Of a stretch of 36,276 bases of DNA, positions 22,050 through 30,530 are shown piece by piece. Source of the stretch: Campylobacterota bacterium. GTDB taxonomy: Bacteria > Campylobacterota > Campylobacteria > Campylobacterales > Sulfurovaceae. The stretch covers positions 1-36,276 of the forward strand of contig QKDN01000074.1 in assembly GCA_003252535.1 (NCBI GenBank). The letters are read 5' to 3'. Numbering within the stretch: position 1 is the stretch's first letter; each line of letters starts with the position of its first letter. The translations under genes and the position numbers were made by a program. The notes beneath the pieces were generated by a model. That model was not told where the DNA came from and did no database searches. It worked only from the letters and a program-made list of their open reading frames with translations.

Positions 22050-22784
22050 CTATCTCACCCTCGTCGCAAGGATATCTCCGTAGAGCAGTACATCTTTGAG
22101 GATCGCCTTCGAAGTGATCCCCTCCTTGTCCACTGCGAGGTAGAGTTCCCCCTTGTTGCTCGAAAATATCTTCTGATAGATGATCGCCGTGACATACCAG
22201 TCGGCGCCGCTGCCGAGGTCTTTGATATATTTCTCCCGCCCTTTGCTGTCGGGCACTTTCACCTCCAGCTTCCCTTTCTGCTTCTCGGCGCCTACTGCCT
22301 TGAAGATATAGTCTGCTTTTTTGTCCTTGTCCTTGACAAGGTGGTAGATGTTGAAATAGAGGGTGAGGAGGTCGTCTTTGGCATAGTAGCCTAGGAGCTT
22401 CGTCTCGTTCTTCACCAGTTTGCCGCGCTTGTACTTCTGTTTGACGAGGGTGACCTTTTTGTTCTTGTGGTCGATGGTATAGTGTTTGATCTCTTTTTTG
22501 GAACCGTAGGTGACGAGCGTCTCGTACTCGTCGCTCACCATGATACCATCCTCGATATGCCCTTTGCTGCTGTGGGTCTCTTTGTGGTCGCTGCTGAGGC
22601 TCTTTGCCATCCCCCTCGCTTCGGCGTCTATCCGTATAGTGTAGTTCTTCTCCCCTTTGACCAGTTTCGCTTTGGCCTGACCCACTTCACCGAATATCCC
22701 GAACGAGATACTGTAGTCGGCGTGGATCTCCTTTGCGGCCAGGGAAATGCTCGCCAGGATCAGGGCCAATAGAATTCTTTTCAT
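22050..22784 (-). CDS. Exported DUF3108 protein
   Basis: A 244-residue protein with a clear signal peptide (MKRILLALILASISLAAKEI). The mature part matches the DUF3108 pattern: YSISFGIFGEVGQAKAKL near the start, alternating beta strands with many Lys residues, a DDLLTLYFNIY segment near the middle, a KLEVKVPDSKGREKYI strand pair and the end GITSKAILKDVLLYGDI. The family is predicted periplasmic and its role is not established; the fold may bind lipid or polysaccharide (speculative). AAGGAG precedes the ATG. It is divergent from the MscS-type channel. Confidence 0.8.
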   Translation of the reverse strand: MKRILLALILASISLAAKEIHADYSISFGIFGEVGQAKAKLVKGEKNYTIRIDAEARGMAKSLSSDHKETHSSKGHIEDGIMVSDEYETLVTYGSKKEIKHYTIDHKNKKVTLVKQKYKRGKLVKNETKLLGYYAKDDLLTLYFNIYHLVKDKDKKADYIFKAVGAEKQKGKLEVKVPDSKGREKYIKDLGSGADWYVTAIIYQKIFSSNKGELYLAVDKEGITSKAILKDVLLYGDILATRVR

Positions 22785-22811
22785 CTCTTATACTCCTTGT
22801 AAAGGTCATTA

Positions 22812-22817
22812 AGTATA
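22812..22817 (-). promoter_or_regulatory. Possible -10 box for the DUF3108 gene
   Basis: Minus-strand TATACT at 22817-22812, with a run of seven T/A upstream, lies 28 bp before the DUF3108 ATG. In the same 72-bp divergent gap a plus-strand TAAAAT (22830-22835) could serve the channel gene, but it is weak. Confidence 0.4.
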
Positions 22818-22856
22818 ACTTTTTTTCGATAAAATAAAACACAAAAAGGGAGCATT

Positions 22857-24059
22857 ATGGCAGAAGCATTGATCCTGGAACGCAACGCGACCGAACAGAC
22901 CAACCTCATCAGTACGATCGATATGGATGTACCAACCATCGTCCAGCCTATCCTCAACCACCTCTACAGCGGCGAATACGGGGAGTTCTGGTCCTACGTG
23001 GTCTGGGGTACCCCGGTGGCCAATATCCTGGGAGCGATACTGGTATTTTTGCTGTTTCTCGTCTTCCGCAAGCTCTTTACCAAACTGGTGCTCGATACCC
23101 TTTACCTCCTTGCCAAAAAGAGCGAAACGACCCTCGACGACCAGATCATCGTAGCGCTTCGCAGGCCGATACGCTTCGCGTTCGTGGTCGTGGGGCTGCA
23201 CCTCTTCTTCCTGCTCCTCTTCGTCCACAGCGAGATCATCCACCTCATCCTCGAGACACTGATCATCTATACGATCTTCTGGGCCGTGGTCGCCCTCATC
23301 GAGACACTCCGGGACTATATCCTCAACTACGCCGATATTGACCAGAAGCACTCCAGGGAGCTCACCGACTTCATCATCAAGGTGATCAAAGGGATCGCCG
23401 TCATCATCGGTGTGAGCATCGCCCTGCACAACTGGGGCGTAAATGTCACCGGAATCGTCGCTTCTTTGGGGCTGGGTGGTCTCGCCCTCGCCCTCGCCGC
23501 CAAGGATGCGGTCTCCAATATCTTCGCCTCGATCACCCTGCTGCTGGACAATACGATGAAAGCAGGCGAATGGGTCAAGGTCGCAGGGGTCGAAGGGACG
23601 GTGGAATCGGTCGGGATGCGCACGACCCGGATACGATCCTTCGAGAAATCGCTCTTCGTCATCCCCAACCACATCATCGCCAACGGCCCGATAGAGAACT
23701 TCTCCCGCCGCGGAGTGCGCCGTATCAAGATGACCCTGGGGCTCACCTACTCCACCACGGGTGAACAGCTCGAAAAGATCATCGGCGAGATCAGGGAGAT
23801 GATGCAGCACCACCCCGGCATCTCCCGCAAGGATACCCTGCTGGTCAATTTCAACGAATTCAGCGACAGCGCGCTGGGTATCTTCGTCTATGCCTTCACC
23901 GATACGGCGGTGTGGGACCAATACCTTGCCATCCAGGAGGATGTCTATATGCAGATGATCCGGATCGTAGAGAAGCACGGCTCATCCTTCGCCTTCCCGT
24001 CGCAGTCGCTCTATATCGAGCAGCTCCCCGCCGACGGCGCTAAACAAACTATGGTATAA
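22857..24059 (+). CDS. MscS-family mechanosensitive channel
   Basis: A 400-residue inner-membrane channel that opens under membrane tension to release solutes. Several hydrophobic helices cover residues 47-200, more than the three of E. coli MscS. The pore helix and the adjacent beta domain are typical: GIVASLGLGGLALALAAKD, then NIFASITLLLDNTMKAGEWV and EGTVESVGMRTTRIR. FVIPNHIIANGPIENFSRRG completes the MscS signature. GGGAG lies 5 bp before the ATG. Its TAA stop lies within the -10 box of the downstream der promoter. Confidence 0.92.
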   Translation: MAEALILERNATEQTNLISTIDMDVPTIVQPILNHLYSGEYGEFWSYVVWGTPVANILGAILVFLLFLVFRKLFTKLVLDTLYLLAKKSETTLDDQIIVALRRPIRFAFVVVGLHLFFLLLFVHSEIIHLILETLIIYTIFWAVVALIETLRDYILNYADIDQKHSRELTDFIIKVIKGIAVIIGVSIALHNWGVNVTGIVASLGLGGLALALAAKDAVSNIFASITLLLDNTMKAGEWVKVAGVEGTVESVGMRTTRIRSFEKSLFVIPNHIIANGPIENFSRRGVRRIKMTLGLTYSTTGEQLEKIIGEIREMMQHHPGISRKDTLLVNFNEFSDSALGIFVYAFTDTAVWDQYLAIQEDVYMQMIRIVEKHGSSFAFPSQSLYIEQLPADGAKQTMV

Positions 24060-24060
24060 T
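24052..24060 (+). promoter_or_regulatory. Extended -10 promoter for der
   Basis: TGGTATAAT (TG-N-TATAAT) at 24052-24060 is a perfect extended -10 box. It overlaps the stop codon of the channel gene and gives a leader of about 97 nt before der. Confidence 0.6.
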
Positions 24061-24163
24061 CGCATAATATTTATACACAAGGGGATCTCCAGAACCCTTA
24101 TGCTGCCCGAAGAGAGTGCTCTCTGGGGATGCGTCCGCGGAGATGCCTCAAGAAAGATTTTTT

Positions 24164-25624
24164 ATGAAAAAAGTAGCAATAGTAGGACGCCCCAATGTGG
24201 GCAAAAGCTCCCTCTTCAACCGTCTTGCGCGCCAGCGTGACGCCATCACCTCCGATATGTCAGGGACTACCCGCGATATCAAGAAGCGCATCGTCACCAT
24301 CTCCGGCGACCGTGACTTCGAGGTGATCGACACAGGCGGTATCGACTACAGCAGCGAGCTCTTCTCGAAGGTAGCCGAGTTCTCGATGAGGGCCGCGAAG
24401 AAGGCCGATGTCATCATCTATATGGTCGACGGCAAAACGATCCCCGACGAAGAGGATAAAACCCTCTTCTACGATCTCCAGGCGCTGGGCAAACCCCTCG
24501 CCCTCGTGGTCAACAAGATAGACAACGACAAGGAGGAGGAGCGCTACTGGGACTTCCTCGAGTTCGGTGCGGAGCGGACCTTCCCGATGTCGGTGAGCCA
24601 CAACCGGTACTTCAACGACTTCTACGCATGGCTCGAGGAGTATATCCCGCCGCGTGACGGAGAGAGCCAGGCACCCCTATCCGATGAAGATGACGACGAA
24701 GATGGGGACTATGACGACCTGGACTTCGACGGGTACGAGGGGGAAGAGTACGAGTACGATGAAGCAGATGAGAATATGACCCTATCGGACATCAACGAAC
24801 TCCCCGAAGAGATCGACAACAAGATCAATGTCGCCATCATCGGCCGCGTCAACACGGGCAAAAGCTCCCTTCTCAATGCTCTCGTCAAGGACGAGCGCAC
24901 CATCGTCAGCGATGTCGCAGGCACCACTATCGACCCGGTCGACGAGATGATAGAGTACAACGGCTACGATATCACCTTCATCGACACCGCGGGTATCCGC
25001 CGCCGGAGCAAGATCGTGGGGATCGAGAAATACGCCCTCGACCGTACCAAAGAGATGCTCGACAAGGCCAACCTCGTCCTGCTGGTCATCGACTCCACTG
25101 TCGGCGTGATGGAGCTCGACGAGAGGATAGCGGGGCTCATCGAAAAGCACCGCCTCGCCTGTCTCATCGTCCTCAACAAATGGGATATCACCAAGGGTGA
25201 GAAGAGCTACGAGGAGGCGGTCGAGAATATCCGCCACCAGCTCAAGTTCCTCCACTACGCCCCGCTGATCACCGTCTCGGCCAAGTCGGGGATGAGGGTC
25301 CACAAGATACTCGACCAGATCACCGCGATCTACGAGCGCTACAAGCAGCGTATCCCGACCTCAAAGCTCAACGACACGATCCGCGAAGCGATCAACCGCC
25401 ACCATATCCCGTCACACCACGGTGCGGTGGTCAAGATCAAGTTCGCCACCCAGTATGAGACCAAACCGCCGAAGATCGCGCTGATCGTCAACCACCCGAC
25501 CTTCCTGCACTTCAGCTACATCCGTTACCTTGCCAACTTCATCAGAAGCAAGTTCGACTTCGAGGGCGTACCGCTCGATATCGTCACCAGGAAACGCGGA
25601 CAGAGGCTGGATGACGAGGAGTGA
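24164..25624 (+). CDS. der: Ribosome-assembly GTPase Der (EngA)
   Basis: A 486-residue protein with two tandem GTPase domains and a KH-like C-terminus, required for 50S subunit assembly. Domain one: GRPNVGKS (8-15), DTGG (56-59), NKID (117-120). A very acidic linker (about 173-206, rich in Asp/Glu/Tyr) separates it from domain two: GRVNTGKS (227-234), then DTAG and NKWD. The C-terminal region ends KRGQRLDDEE. The start at 24164 gives the canonical MKKVAIVGRPNVGK; the frame is open to 24116 but the extra residues are not Der-like. The linker appears longer and more acidic than usual. Confidence 0.95.
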   Translation: MKKVAIVGRPNVGKSSLFNRLARQRDAITSDMSGTTRDIKKRIVTISGDRDFEVIDTGGIDYSSELFSKVAEFSMRAAKKADVIIYMVDGKTIPDEEDKTLFYDLQALGKPLALVVNKIDNDKEEERYWDFLEFGAERTFPMSVSHNRYFNDFYAWLEEYIPPRDGESQAPLSDEDDDEDGDYDDLDFDGYEGEEYEYDEADENMTLSDINELPEEIDNKINVAIIGRVNTGKSSLLNALVKDERTIVSDVAGTTIDPVDEMIEYNGYDITFIDTAGIRRRSKIVGIEKYALDRTKEMLDKANLVLLVIDSTVGVMELDERIAGLIEKHRLACLIVLNKWDITKGEKSYEEAVENIRHQLKFLHYAPLITVSAKSGMRVHKILDQITAIYERYKQRIPTSKLNDTIREAINRHHIPSHHGAVVKIKFATQYETKPPKIALIVNHPTFLHFSYIRYLANFIRSKFDFEGVPLDIVTRKRGQRLDDEE

Positions 25625-25641
25625 GATTCTCATTCCCGGAA

Positions 25642-25660
25642 GTGGGAGCTTCAGCTCCAC
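25642..25660. repeat. Small hairpin between der and the TPR gene
   Basis: GTGGGAGCTTCAGCTCCAC folds into 7 base pairs with one bulged G and a TTCA loop, between the convergent stops of der (25624) and the TPR gene (25671). No T-run follows on either strand except a mixed ATTTAT. It may be a REP-like element or a bidirectional terminator. Confidence 0.45.
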
Positions 25661-25670
25661 ATTTATCCTT

Positions 25671-27149
25671 CTACTTCTTATTCGATAATTCCTCTATTTT
25701 CTCGTTAACTCGCGCCAATAACTGTTGCGCTTCATAGACTTTCTGATACTTTTTTTGTGAAAGTATTTTTTTCGCTTCCTCTGCATTGCTAATCAACTTT
25801 GTATCGATAAAAACTCCTGTTAACAAACTCCTAGCATAAGCTATCTCATATACATCAGGATTCTTTTTCGCTAGTCCTCTATATATATTCAAAGCCTCCT
25901 GATATGCTAGCATTGCTTCACTATATTTGTTTTGATCAATATTAAGAATTGCCATGTTATAGAGGCTATTTGCTACATCTGGATTATAGATATTAGGATT
26001 CTTTTTCGCTAATTCCCTTCGGATACTTAACGCCTCTTCGTACGCCTTCATCGCTTCACTATTTTTGTTTTGTGCCCTATAAAGAACGGCTAGGTTATTA
26101 AGAGTATTTGCCATATAAGGGATATAGACATTTGAATTCTTTTTCACCAACTCTCTTCGGATACTTAACGCCTCTTCGTACGCCTTCATCGCTTCACTAT
26201 TTTTGTTTTGTGCCCTATAAAGAACGGCTAGGTTATTTAAGGTCATTGCTAAATCTGGGTTATAGGCATCACGGTTCTTTTTCACTAGCTCTCTTCGGAT
26301 ACTTAACGCCTCTTCGTACATCTTCATCGCTTCACTATTTTTGTTTTGTACCCTATAAAGAACGGCTAAGTTATTGAGAGTATTTGCTAAATCTGGATTA
26401 TAGATATCACGATTCTTTTTTACTAGCTCTCTTCGGATACTTAACGCCTCTTGGTACGCCTTCATCGCTTCACTATTTTTGTTCTGATCACTATAGAGAA
26501 GTCCTAAGTTGTTGAGAGTCTTCGCTCTCTGCTCCGAGTTAATCTCTAAGTCAAGTATCTCTGTATAGCGTTTCATCGCTTCTCGATAGTGATTTTGTAA
26601 TTGCAGGAAGCGCGCATACTCAAAGAGCGCATCGAATGTTCGATCATACTTGATCATTTTTTCATAAGCTGTTTTGGCTTCTGCGTAACGGTCTTGCACT
26701 TTGAAGAGCTGAGCTAGGAATCTATATTTTTTTGCAGTTTCCTGCATCTTGCTATCAGTTTCGTCATCTGAAGCTTTTGGACTTTGGAAATAGGCTATCG
26801 TTGCATCGATACCTTTGGATTCGAATACCTTTTGAGCTTCATTGTTGATTGACCCATTGGGGTGTGTTTGGTTTACTGTTGCTTGGAGTTGGAGAAGTTC
26901 TTGATCTTTTGCCTCGAGAGCTTGTAGATATCCAGCCTCTTTGAGTGTATAAATCTTTTCCTCCGCCTTCAGCCTCTCTTCATATATACGCCGATATTCC
27001 AAAAGTACAGGATCTGAGATCTTGCTTTCGAAATAAATCTTATAATCCCGAGAAGCTGGATAAGTACCTTGCTGAATAAAACCAAAAAGTGCAACGATAC
27101 CTATTATAAATGCAACGAACCACTTATAATCAAGCTGATTGAGGAGCAT
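25671..27149 (-). CDS. Membrane-anchored TPR-repeat protein
   Basis: A protein of about 492 residues with one N-terminal membrane helix (YKWFVAFIIGIVALFGFI), a coiled-coil-like region (about residues 45-90), and a long array of tetratricopeptide repeats. At least five units have a 46-residue period and contain NSEAMKAYEEALSIRREL followed by LNNLAVLYR, resembling kinesin-light-chain-type TPRs. These bind protein partners; the partner is unknown. The start at 27149 is chosen because AGGG lies 11 bp upstream; ATG 27176 is in frame but has no spaced ribosome site. It is AT-rich compared with der and trpS. The small membrane-protein gene just upstream is probably cotranscribed. Confidence 0.8.
   Translation of the reverse strand: MLLNQLDYKWFVAFIIGIVALFGFIQQGTYPASRDYKIYFESKISDPVLLEYRRIYEERLKAEEKIYTLKEAGYLQALEAKDQELLQLQATVNQTHPNGSINNEAQKVFESKGIDATIAYFQSPKASDDETDSKMQETAKKYRFLAQLFKVQDRYAEAKTAYEKMIKYDRTFDALFEYARFLQLQNHYREAMKRYTEILDLEINSEQRAKTLNNLGLLYSDQNKNSEAMKAYQEALSIRRELVKKNRDIYNPDLANTLNNLAVLYRVQNKNSEAMKMYEEALSIRRELVKKNRDAYNPDLAMTLNNLAVLYRAQNKNSEAMKAYEEALSIRRELVKKNSNVYIPYMANTLNNLAVLYRAQNKNSEAMKAYEEALSIRRELAKKNPNIYNPDVANSLYNMAILNIDQNKYSEAMLAYQEALNIYRGLAKKNPDVYEIAYARSLLTGVFIDTKLISNAEEAKKILSQKKYQKVYEAQQLLARVNEKIEELSNKK
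25883..26572. repeat. Tandem 138-bp repeats within the TPR gene
   Basis: Five DNA units of 138 bp, with a shared GGATAC at 26021, 26159, 26297 and 26435, encode the 46-residue TPR units. The central copies are nearly identical over long stretches (for example GGATACTTAACGCCTCTT), so copy number could change by slippage or recombination. Confidence 0.8.
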
Positions 27150-27156
27150 ATTCGCA

Positions 27157-27381
27157 TCAACCCTGCCGGTCTTCATCCTTATGAGAACCTTTGACTATCG
27201 CCATACTTGTCAACAGTGAGACAAACACAATAATCATCCCTGCAAGTATAAACCCCTGCTCAGAGCTAAAAGAAGTAATTTTCTTGATAATATCCCCAAA
27301 AAGTTGCCAGAGTACAAAAAACGCTACCGCTCCTATACCCACGATCTTGACCGCTGTTTTCCAAAACGCCATCCAATCCAT
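27157..27381 (-). CDS. Small two-helix membrane protein
   Basis: A 74-residue protein, not recognised as a named family, with two membrane helices (about VKIVGIGAVAFFVLWQLF and GFILAGMIIVFVSLLTSMA) and a charged C-terminal tail (KGSHKDEDRQG). The ATG at 27381 is chosen because GGGAG lies 5 bp upstream; ATG and GTG codons at 27384 and 27387 sit too close to it. Its stop lies 7 bp before the preferred TPR start, so the two membrane proteins are probably expressed together and may interact. Base composition is AT-rich like the TPR gene. Confidence 0.65.
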   Translation of the reverse strand: MDWMAFWKTAVKIVGIGAVAFFVLWQLFGDIIKKITSFSSEQGFILAGMIIVFVSLLTSMAIVKGSHKDEDRQG

Positions 27382-27475
27382 CATCACTCCCTCAATTTTA
27401 TTCGATTATTATAGCGTCACTTTTTCAATTTTGGCTAAGCACTATCCCCTGTCAACAACATCAAGCCTAACACGC

Positions 27476-27481
27476 TATAAT
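27476..27481 (+). promoter_or_regulatory. -10 box for trpS
   Basis: Perfect TATAAT at 27476-27481 with a partial -35 (TCAACA at 27452-27457, 18-bp spacing) ahead of the trpS ATG at 27507. Confidence 0.6.
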
Positions 27482-27506
27482 CTCAAAAACTTTTTCGGGA
27501 ACTACA

Positions 27507-28472
27507 ATGCGTGTACTAACAGGAATCCAGGCCTCCGGCAAGCTCCATATCGGCAACTATTTCGGGGCGATGAAACCGATGATCTCCCTCCAGGAGACGA
27601 GCGAGCTCTATACCTTCATAGCCAACTACCACTCGCTCACCACATCCAAGAGCGCCGAGCTGCTGCGCAACTATACGATCGAAGCGGCGATCGACTATCT
27701 CTCGATGGGACTCGACCCCGAGAAAGCGACCTTCTGGGTGCAGAGCGACGTACCCGAGGTACTCGAGCTCTACTGGATACTCTCCAAGTTCACACCGATG
27801 GGACTCCTCGAGCGTGCCCACAGCTACAAGGACAAGGTCGCCAAGGGGATCCATCCCAACCACGCCCTCTTCTCCTACCCGGTACTGATGGCAGCCGATA
27901 TCCTCCTCCTCGATACCCAGAAGGTACCTGTGGGCAAGGATCAGATACAGCATGTCGAGATGACCCGCGATATCGCCATCAAGTTCAATAACGAATACGG
28001 CGAAGTCTTCACCCTCCCCGAGCATGTCGTCGAGGAGAATGTCGCCACTATTCCCGGCATCGACGGTGAGAAGATGAGCAAGAGCTACGACAACACCATC
28101 GAGCTCTTCATGGAGGAGAAAGCCCTCCAGAAAAAGTGCAACAAGATCGTCAGCTCATCGACACCGATGGGCGAACCGCTGGAGTGGGACGGGGACAATA
28201 TCTACTCCATCGCCTCCCTCTTCCTCGACGACGAAGGACGCAGGGAGCTCCAGGAGCGCTACAAGAGCGGCAAGGAGGGGTACGGCCACTTCAAGAAATA
28301 CCTCAAAGAGCTCATCTGGGAGGAGTTCGCACCTGCCCGTGAGAAGAGGGAATACTACCTCAACCACCTCGATGAAGTACACGACATCCTCGCCCTTGGC
28401 GCCGCCAAAGCACGCAAGATCGCAGGGGCGAAGATGGAAGCGGTCAGAGAGGCCGTGGGGATCTATTCGTAG
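27507..28472 (+). CDS. trpS: Tryptophan-tRNA ligase
   Basis: A 321-residue class I aminoacyl-tRNA synthetase that charges tRNA-Trp. The HIGH motif is present as SGKLHIGNYFG (residues 11-21) and the KMSKS motif as GEKMSKSYDN. FTPMGLLERAHSYKDK and LMAADILLLDTQKVPVGKDQ are typical of bacterial TrpRS, and the length is normal. It begins MRVLTGIQASG, the standard N-terminus. It stands alone with its own promoter; no leader peptide or T-box-like structure was seen. Confidence 0.96.
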   Translation: MRVLTGIQASGKLHIGNYFGAMKPMISLQETSELYTFIANYHSLTTSKSAELLRNYTIEAAIDYLSMGLDPEKATFWVQSDVPEVLELYWILSKFTPMGLLERAHSYKDKVAKGIHPNHALFSYPVLMAADILLLDTQKVPVGKDQIQHVEMTRDIAIKFNNEYGEVFTLPEHVVEENVATIPGIDGEKMSKSYDNTIELFMEEKALQKKCNKIVSSSTPMGEPLEWDGDNIYSIASLFLDDEGRRELQERYKSGKEGYGHFKKYLKELIWEEFAPAREKREYYLNHLDEVHDILALGAAKARKIAGAKMEAVREAVGIYS

Positions 28473-28713
28473 TCTCCGCGCCCCTGCTCTGTGGGACTGC
28501 ACCGACAAATGTTGTCAGAATTCTAACATTTTACACTCTCCAACCACACTCCTCTTTAAAATGATTACATTTTGGTTACTATTGCGTTGAATTAAAAATA
28601 CTAGCATTATATTTTAAGAATAGGCTCCTTTCAGAACTCTATCAGCCGCCAGCGCTATGGTTTTTCAAGTAGTCTGACAAGTATATGCGGTTGTCTAACA
28701 TACGGAGAGTTCA
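28473..28713. other. Intergenic region upstream of the PAP2 gene
   Basis: These 241 bp hold no gene that I can support. Two related dyads occur: GACAA-N3-TTGTC at 28504-28516 and GACAA-N10-TTGTC at 28676-28695. Both are followed by TAACAT, after 7 bp in the first and immediately in the second. A possible promoter is TTGAAT at about 28587 with an AT-rich -10 near 28608. The region may be a regulatory zone for the downstream phosphatase. Confidence 0.35.
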
Positions 28714-29439
28714 ATGTTCGAAATGATCGATCATTATTTGTTTCATCTTGCCAATGGTCTTGTAGCGACCTCGGCCGGTACCTTTTACGAAGCGTTGGAG
28801 TGGTCTGACAAACCATCCTGGTTCATCGCTGCCGCAGCGATCATAGCGATGTGGTTTTACGGCTCCAAAGAGGAGGGAGGCAAAGGGATAAGCCTCCAGG
28901 AGAGCCGCCGCCGGGTCATCCTGATCTTCGCTGCCCTCGTCATGGGATTTGTGAGCGCCCGTCTGTGCCAACTCCCTTTTGACCGTCTCCGCCCTATCGC
29001 CGAGATGCAGATGCAGGTTCCCATCGATGCCAATGTCTGGCAGATGATCAAAGACGCCCTCTCGATGCAGGGTTCCTTCCCCAGCGATCACGGGGTACTC
29101 TTCGCGGTGATGACCATAGCAGCCTTCATGATCAATGTACGCCTCGGGATCATCGCTCTGATCCTCAATATCGCTTTCAGTATCATGAGGGTCGGCGTAG
29201 GGTTCCACTACCCCAGCGACATCCTCGGCGGCGAAGTACTGGGTGCCCTCTATCTCACGTTACTCATCCGCTTCGGAGGAATATTCAGGAAATACCTCGA
29301 TATGATGCTCGCCCTTGCCGAGAGATTCTCGTACATTTTCTATCCGCTCGCCTTTCTCTTCATGGTCGACTTCACGGCGAAGTTCACCTGGCTCTTTACC
29401 TTTCTGCATGAATTCCTCGGCTCGATGCTCGATCACTAG
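28714..29439 (+). CDS. PAP2-family membrane phosphatase
   Basis: A 241-residue integral membrane protein with about five helices and the PAP2 phosphatase motifs: RLRP near residue 91, GSFPSDH (the PSGH motif with Asp in place of Gly), and R-VGVGFH-x-x-x-D in RVGVGFHYPSDILGG. Such enzymes dephosphorylate undecaprenyl diphosphate or related lipids at the outer face of the membrane, recycling the carrier used by peptidoglycan and polysaccharide synthesis. Lipid A phosphatase activity is an alternative. GGAG lies 6 bp before the ATG. The Crp/Fnr gene starts 22 bp downstream on the same strand. Confidence 0.87.
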   Translation: MFEMIDHYLFHLANGLVATSAGTFYEALEWSDKPSWFIAAAAIIAMWFYGSKEEGGKGISLQESRRRVILIFAALVMGFVSARLCQLPFDRLRPIAEMQMQVPIDANVWQMIKDALSMQGSFPSDHGVLFAVMTIAAFMINVRLGIIALILNIAFSIMRVGVGFHYPSDILGGEVLGALYLTLLIRFGGIFRKYLDMMLALAERFSYIFYPLAFLFMVDFTAKFTWLFTFLHEFLGSMLDH

Positions 29440-29450
29440 CATAAACTGGC

Positions 29451-29456
29451 TATAAT
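29451..29456 (+). promoter_or_regulatory. -10 box immediately before the Crp/Fnr gene
   Basis: Perfect TATAAT at 29451-29456, followed by only five bases (TTGCG) before the ATG at 29462. The expected start point coincides with the A of the ATG, suggesting a leaderless message. Confidence 0.55.
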
Positions 29457-29461
29457 TGCGG

Positions 29462-30103
29462 ATGTTGAAAAATAAGCTTGCAAATGTAGATATTTTCCGT
29501 TCGCTCGATGAAGAGACCATCGATGAGATCGTCAGTATGAGTACCCTGCGTACCCTTGCCAAAGGCAATGTCCTCTTCTATGAAGGGGAGGAGCCACAGG
29601 CTTTCTACGTGCTTCTCGAAGGGCACCTCAAGCTCTACAAAACAGGTCCGAAATACCAGGAGGTAGTGCTCCACTACTTCGTCTCCCCCACCCTCATCGC
29701 CGAGATGGCCACCCTGGAGGATTTCAATTTCCCTGCCACAGCCATGGCGATGAAGGACGATACCCTTATCGCCGTCATTGACAAGGAGCGTTTCACCAGG
29801 ATGCTCAAGAGCGATGCGCACTTCTCCTATCACATCATCCGGTCTCTCACAAGAAAGATCAAAACGCTCGAAGTGGCGATCAGCAGGAACCTGATCCTCG
29901 ACGCTACCGCCAAGGTGTGTTCACTGCTCCGGGAAAACCCGACGGTACTCATCGACAACAGGAACGCGCAGGTAGCCAGCATTCTCAATATGACCCCGGA
30001 GACTCTCTCAAGAACTCTTGGCAAACTCAAAAAACTCAATATCATCGACAACGAATACAACGTACTGGACAGTGAAAAGCTCGATATGTTCCTGGAGCTG
30101 TAG
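29462..30103 (+). CDS. Crp/Fnr-family transcription regulator
   Basis: A 213-residue regulator with an N-terminal cyclic-nucleotide-type beta barrel (GNVLFYEGEEPQAFYVLLEG, residues 37-56) and a C-terminal winged helix (AQVASILNMTPETLSRTLGK). The N-terminal cysteine cluster of Fnr is absent, so it does not look like an oxygen-sensing iron-sulfur member, and no typical cAMP-pocket R-S motif is evident. No ribosome site precedes the ATG at 29462; a perfect -10 box five bases upstream suggests leaderless translation. An in-frame TTG at 29456 is an unlikely alternative. It converges with the rhodanese operon. The signal sensed is unknown. Confidence 0.87.
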   Translation: MLKNKLANVDIFRSLDEETIDEIVSMSTLRTLAKGNVLFYEGEEPQAFYVLLEGHLKLYKTGPKYQEVVLHYFVSPTLIAEMATLEDFNFPATAMAMKDDTLIAVIDKERFTRMLKSDAHFSYHIIRSLTRKIKTLEVAISRNLILDATAKVCSLLRENPTVLIDNRNAQVASILNMTPETLSRTLGKLKKLNIIDNEYNVLDSEKLDMFLEL

Positions 30104-30157
30104 AAGAATAGGGAGCCGTACGGACAGAGGTCTATCCGTCGGCAGGTCAGGAGCGTG

Positions 30158-30520
30158 TCAGTGCCCCGCGCCTGAGAGTGCGCTGTCGACGATATTGTCA
30201 ATCCTGACGGAGATGGAGTTGTTACTCTCTTCAGAGCCTCTCGCGACGAGACTCGCGGTATCATCGGTCTTGGCATCCTCTTTCGAGACGAGAGTACCCT
30301 GTTTGAACTTATAGCTCTGGAGACTCTCGAGATACTGACTGTTGGAGTCCGTCTTCTCTTTCTTGAGCTCTGTCTGTTCGGAGAAGGCAGCCTCTTCCTG
30401 CTCAATACCGCGCTGCTCGATATCGTTGATCTTGAAGATCAGGTAGCCGATCACTCCCAGGATGACGATGATGGCGATCAGGGCTAGGTAGAGTCCGAAG
30501 GCGGGTCTTTTCTTTTTCAT
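30158..30520 (-). CDS. Small membrane-anchored protein of the rhodanese operon
   Basis: A 120-residue protein of unknown function with a basic start (MKKKR), one membrane helix (GLYLALIAIIVILGVIGYLIF) and a charged, probably periplasmic tail with a coiled-coil-like Glu-rich stretch (GIEQEEAAFSEQTELKKEK). GGAGGAG precedes the ATG, a very strong ribosome site. It starts 10 bp after the second rhodanese gene, so it is the third gene of that operon and may anchor or organise the exported rhodaneses. No cysteine is present. I do not recognise a family. Confidence 0.68.
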   Translation of the reverse strand: MKKKRPAFGLYLALIAIIVILGVIGYLIFKINDIEQRGIEQEEAAFSEQTELKKEKTDSNSQYLESLQSYKFKQGTLVSKEDAKTDDTASLVARGSEESNNSISVRIDNIVDSALSGAGH

Positions 30521-30530
30521 TGTCTCCTCC

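Noticed and set aside
25883-26572. CRISPR-like array
   Set aside because: The 138-bp periodic repeats are in frame and encode TPR units; there are no short repeats with unique spacers.
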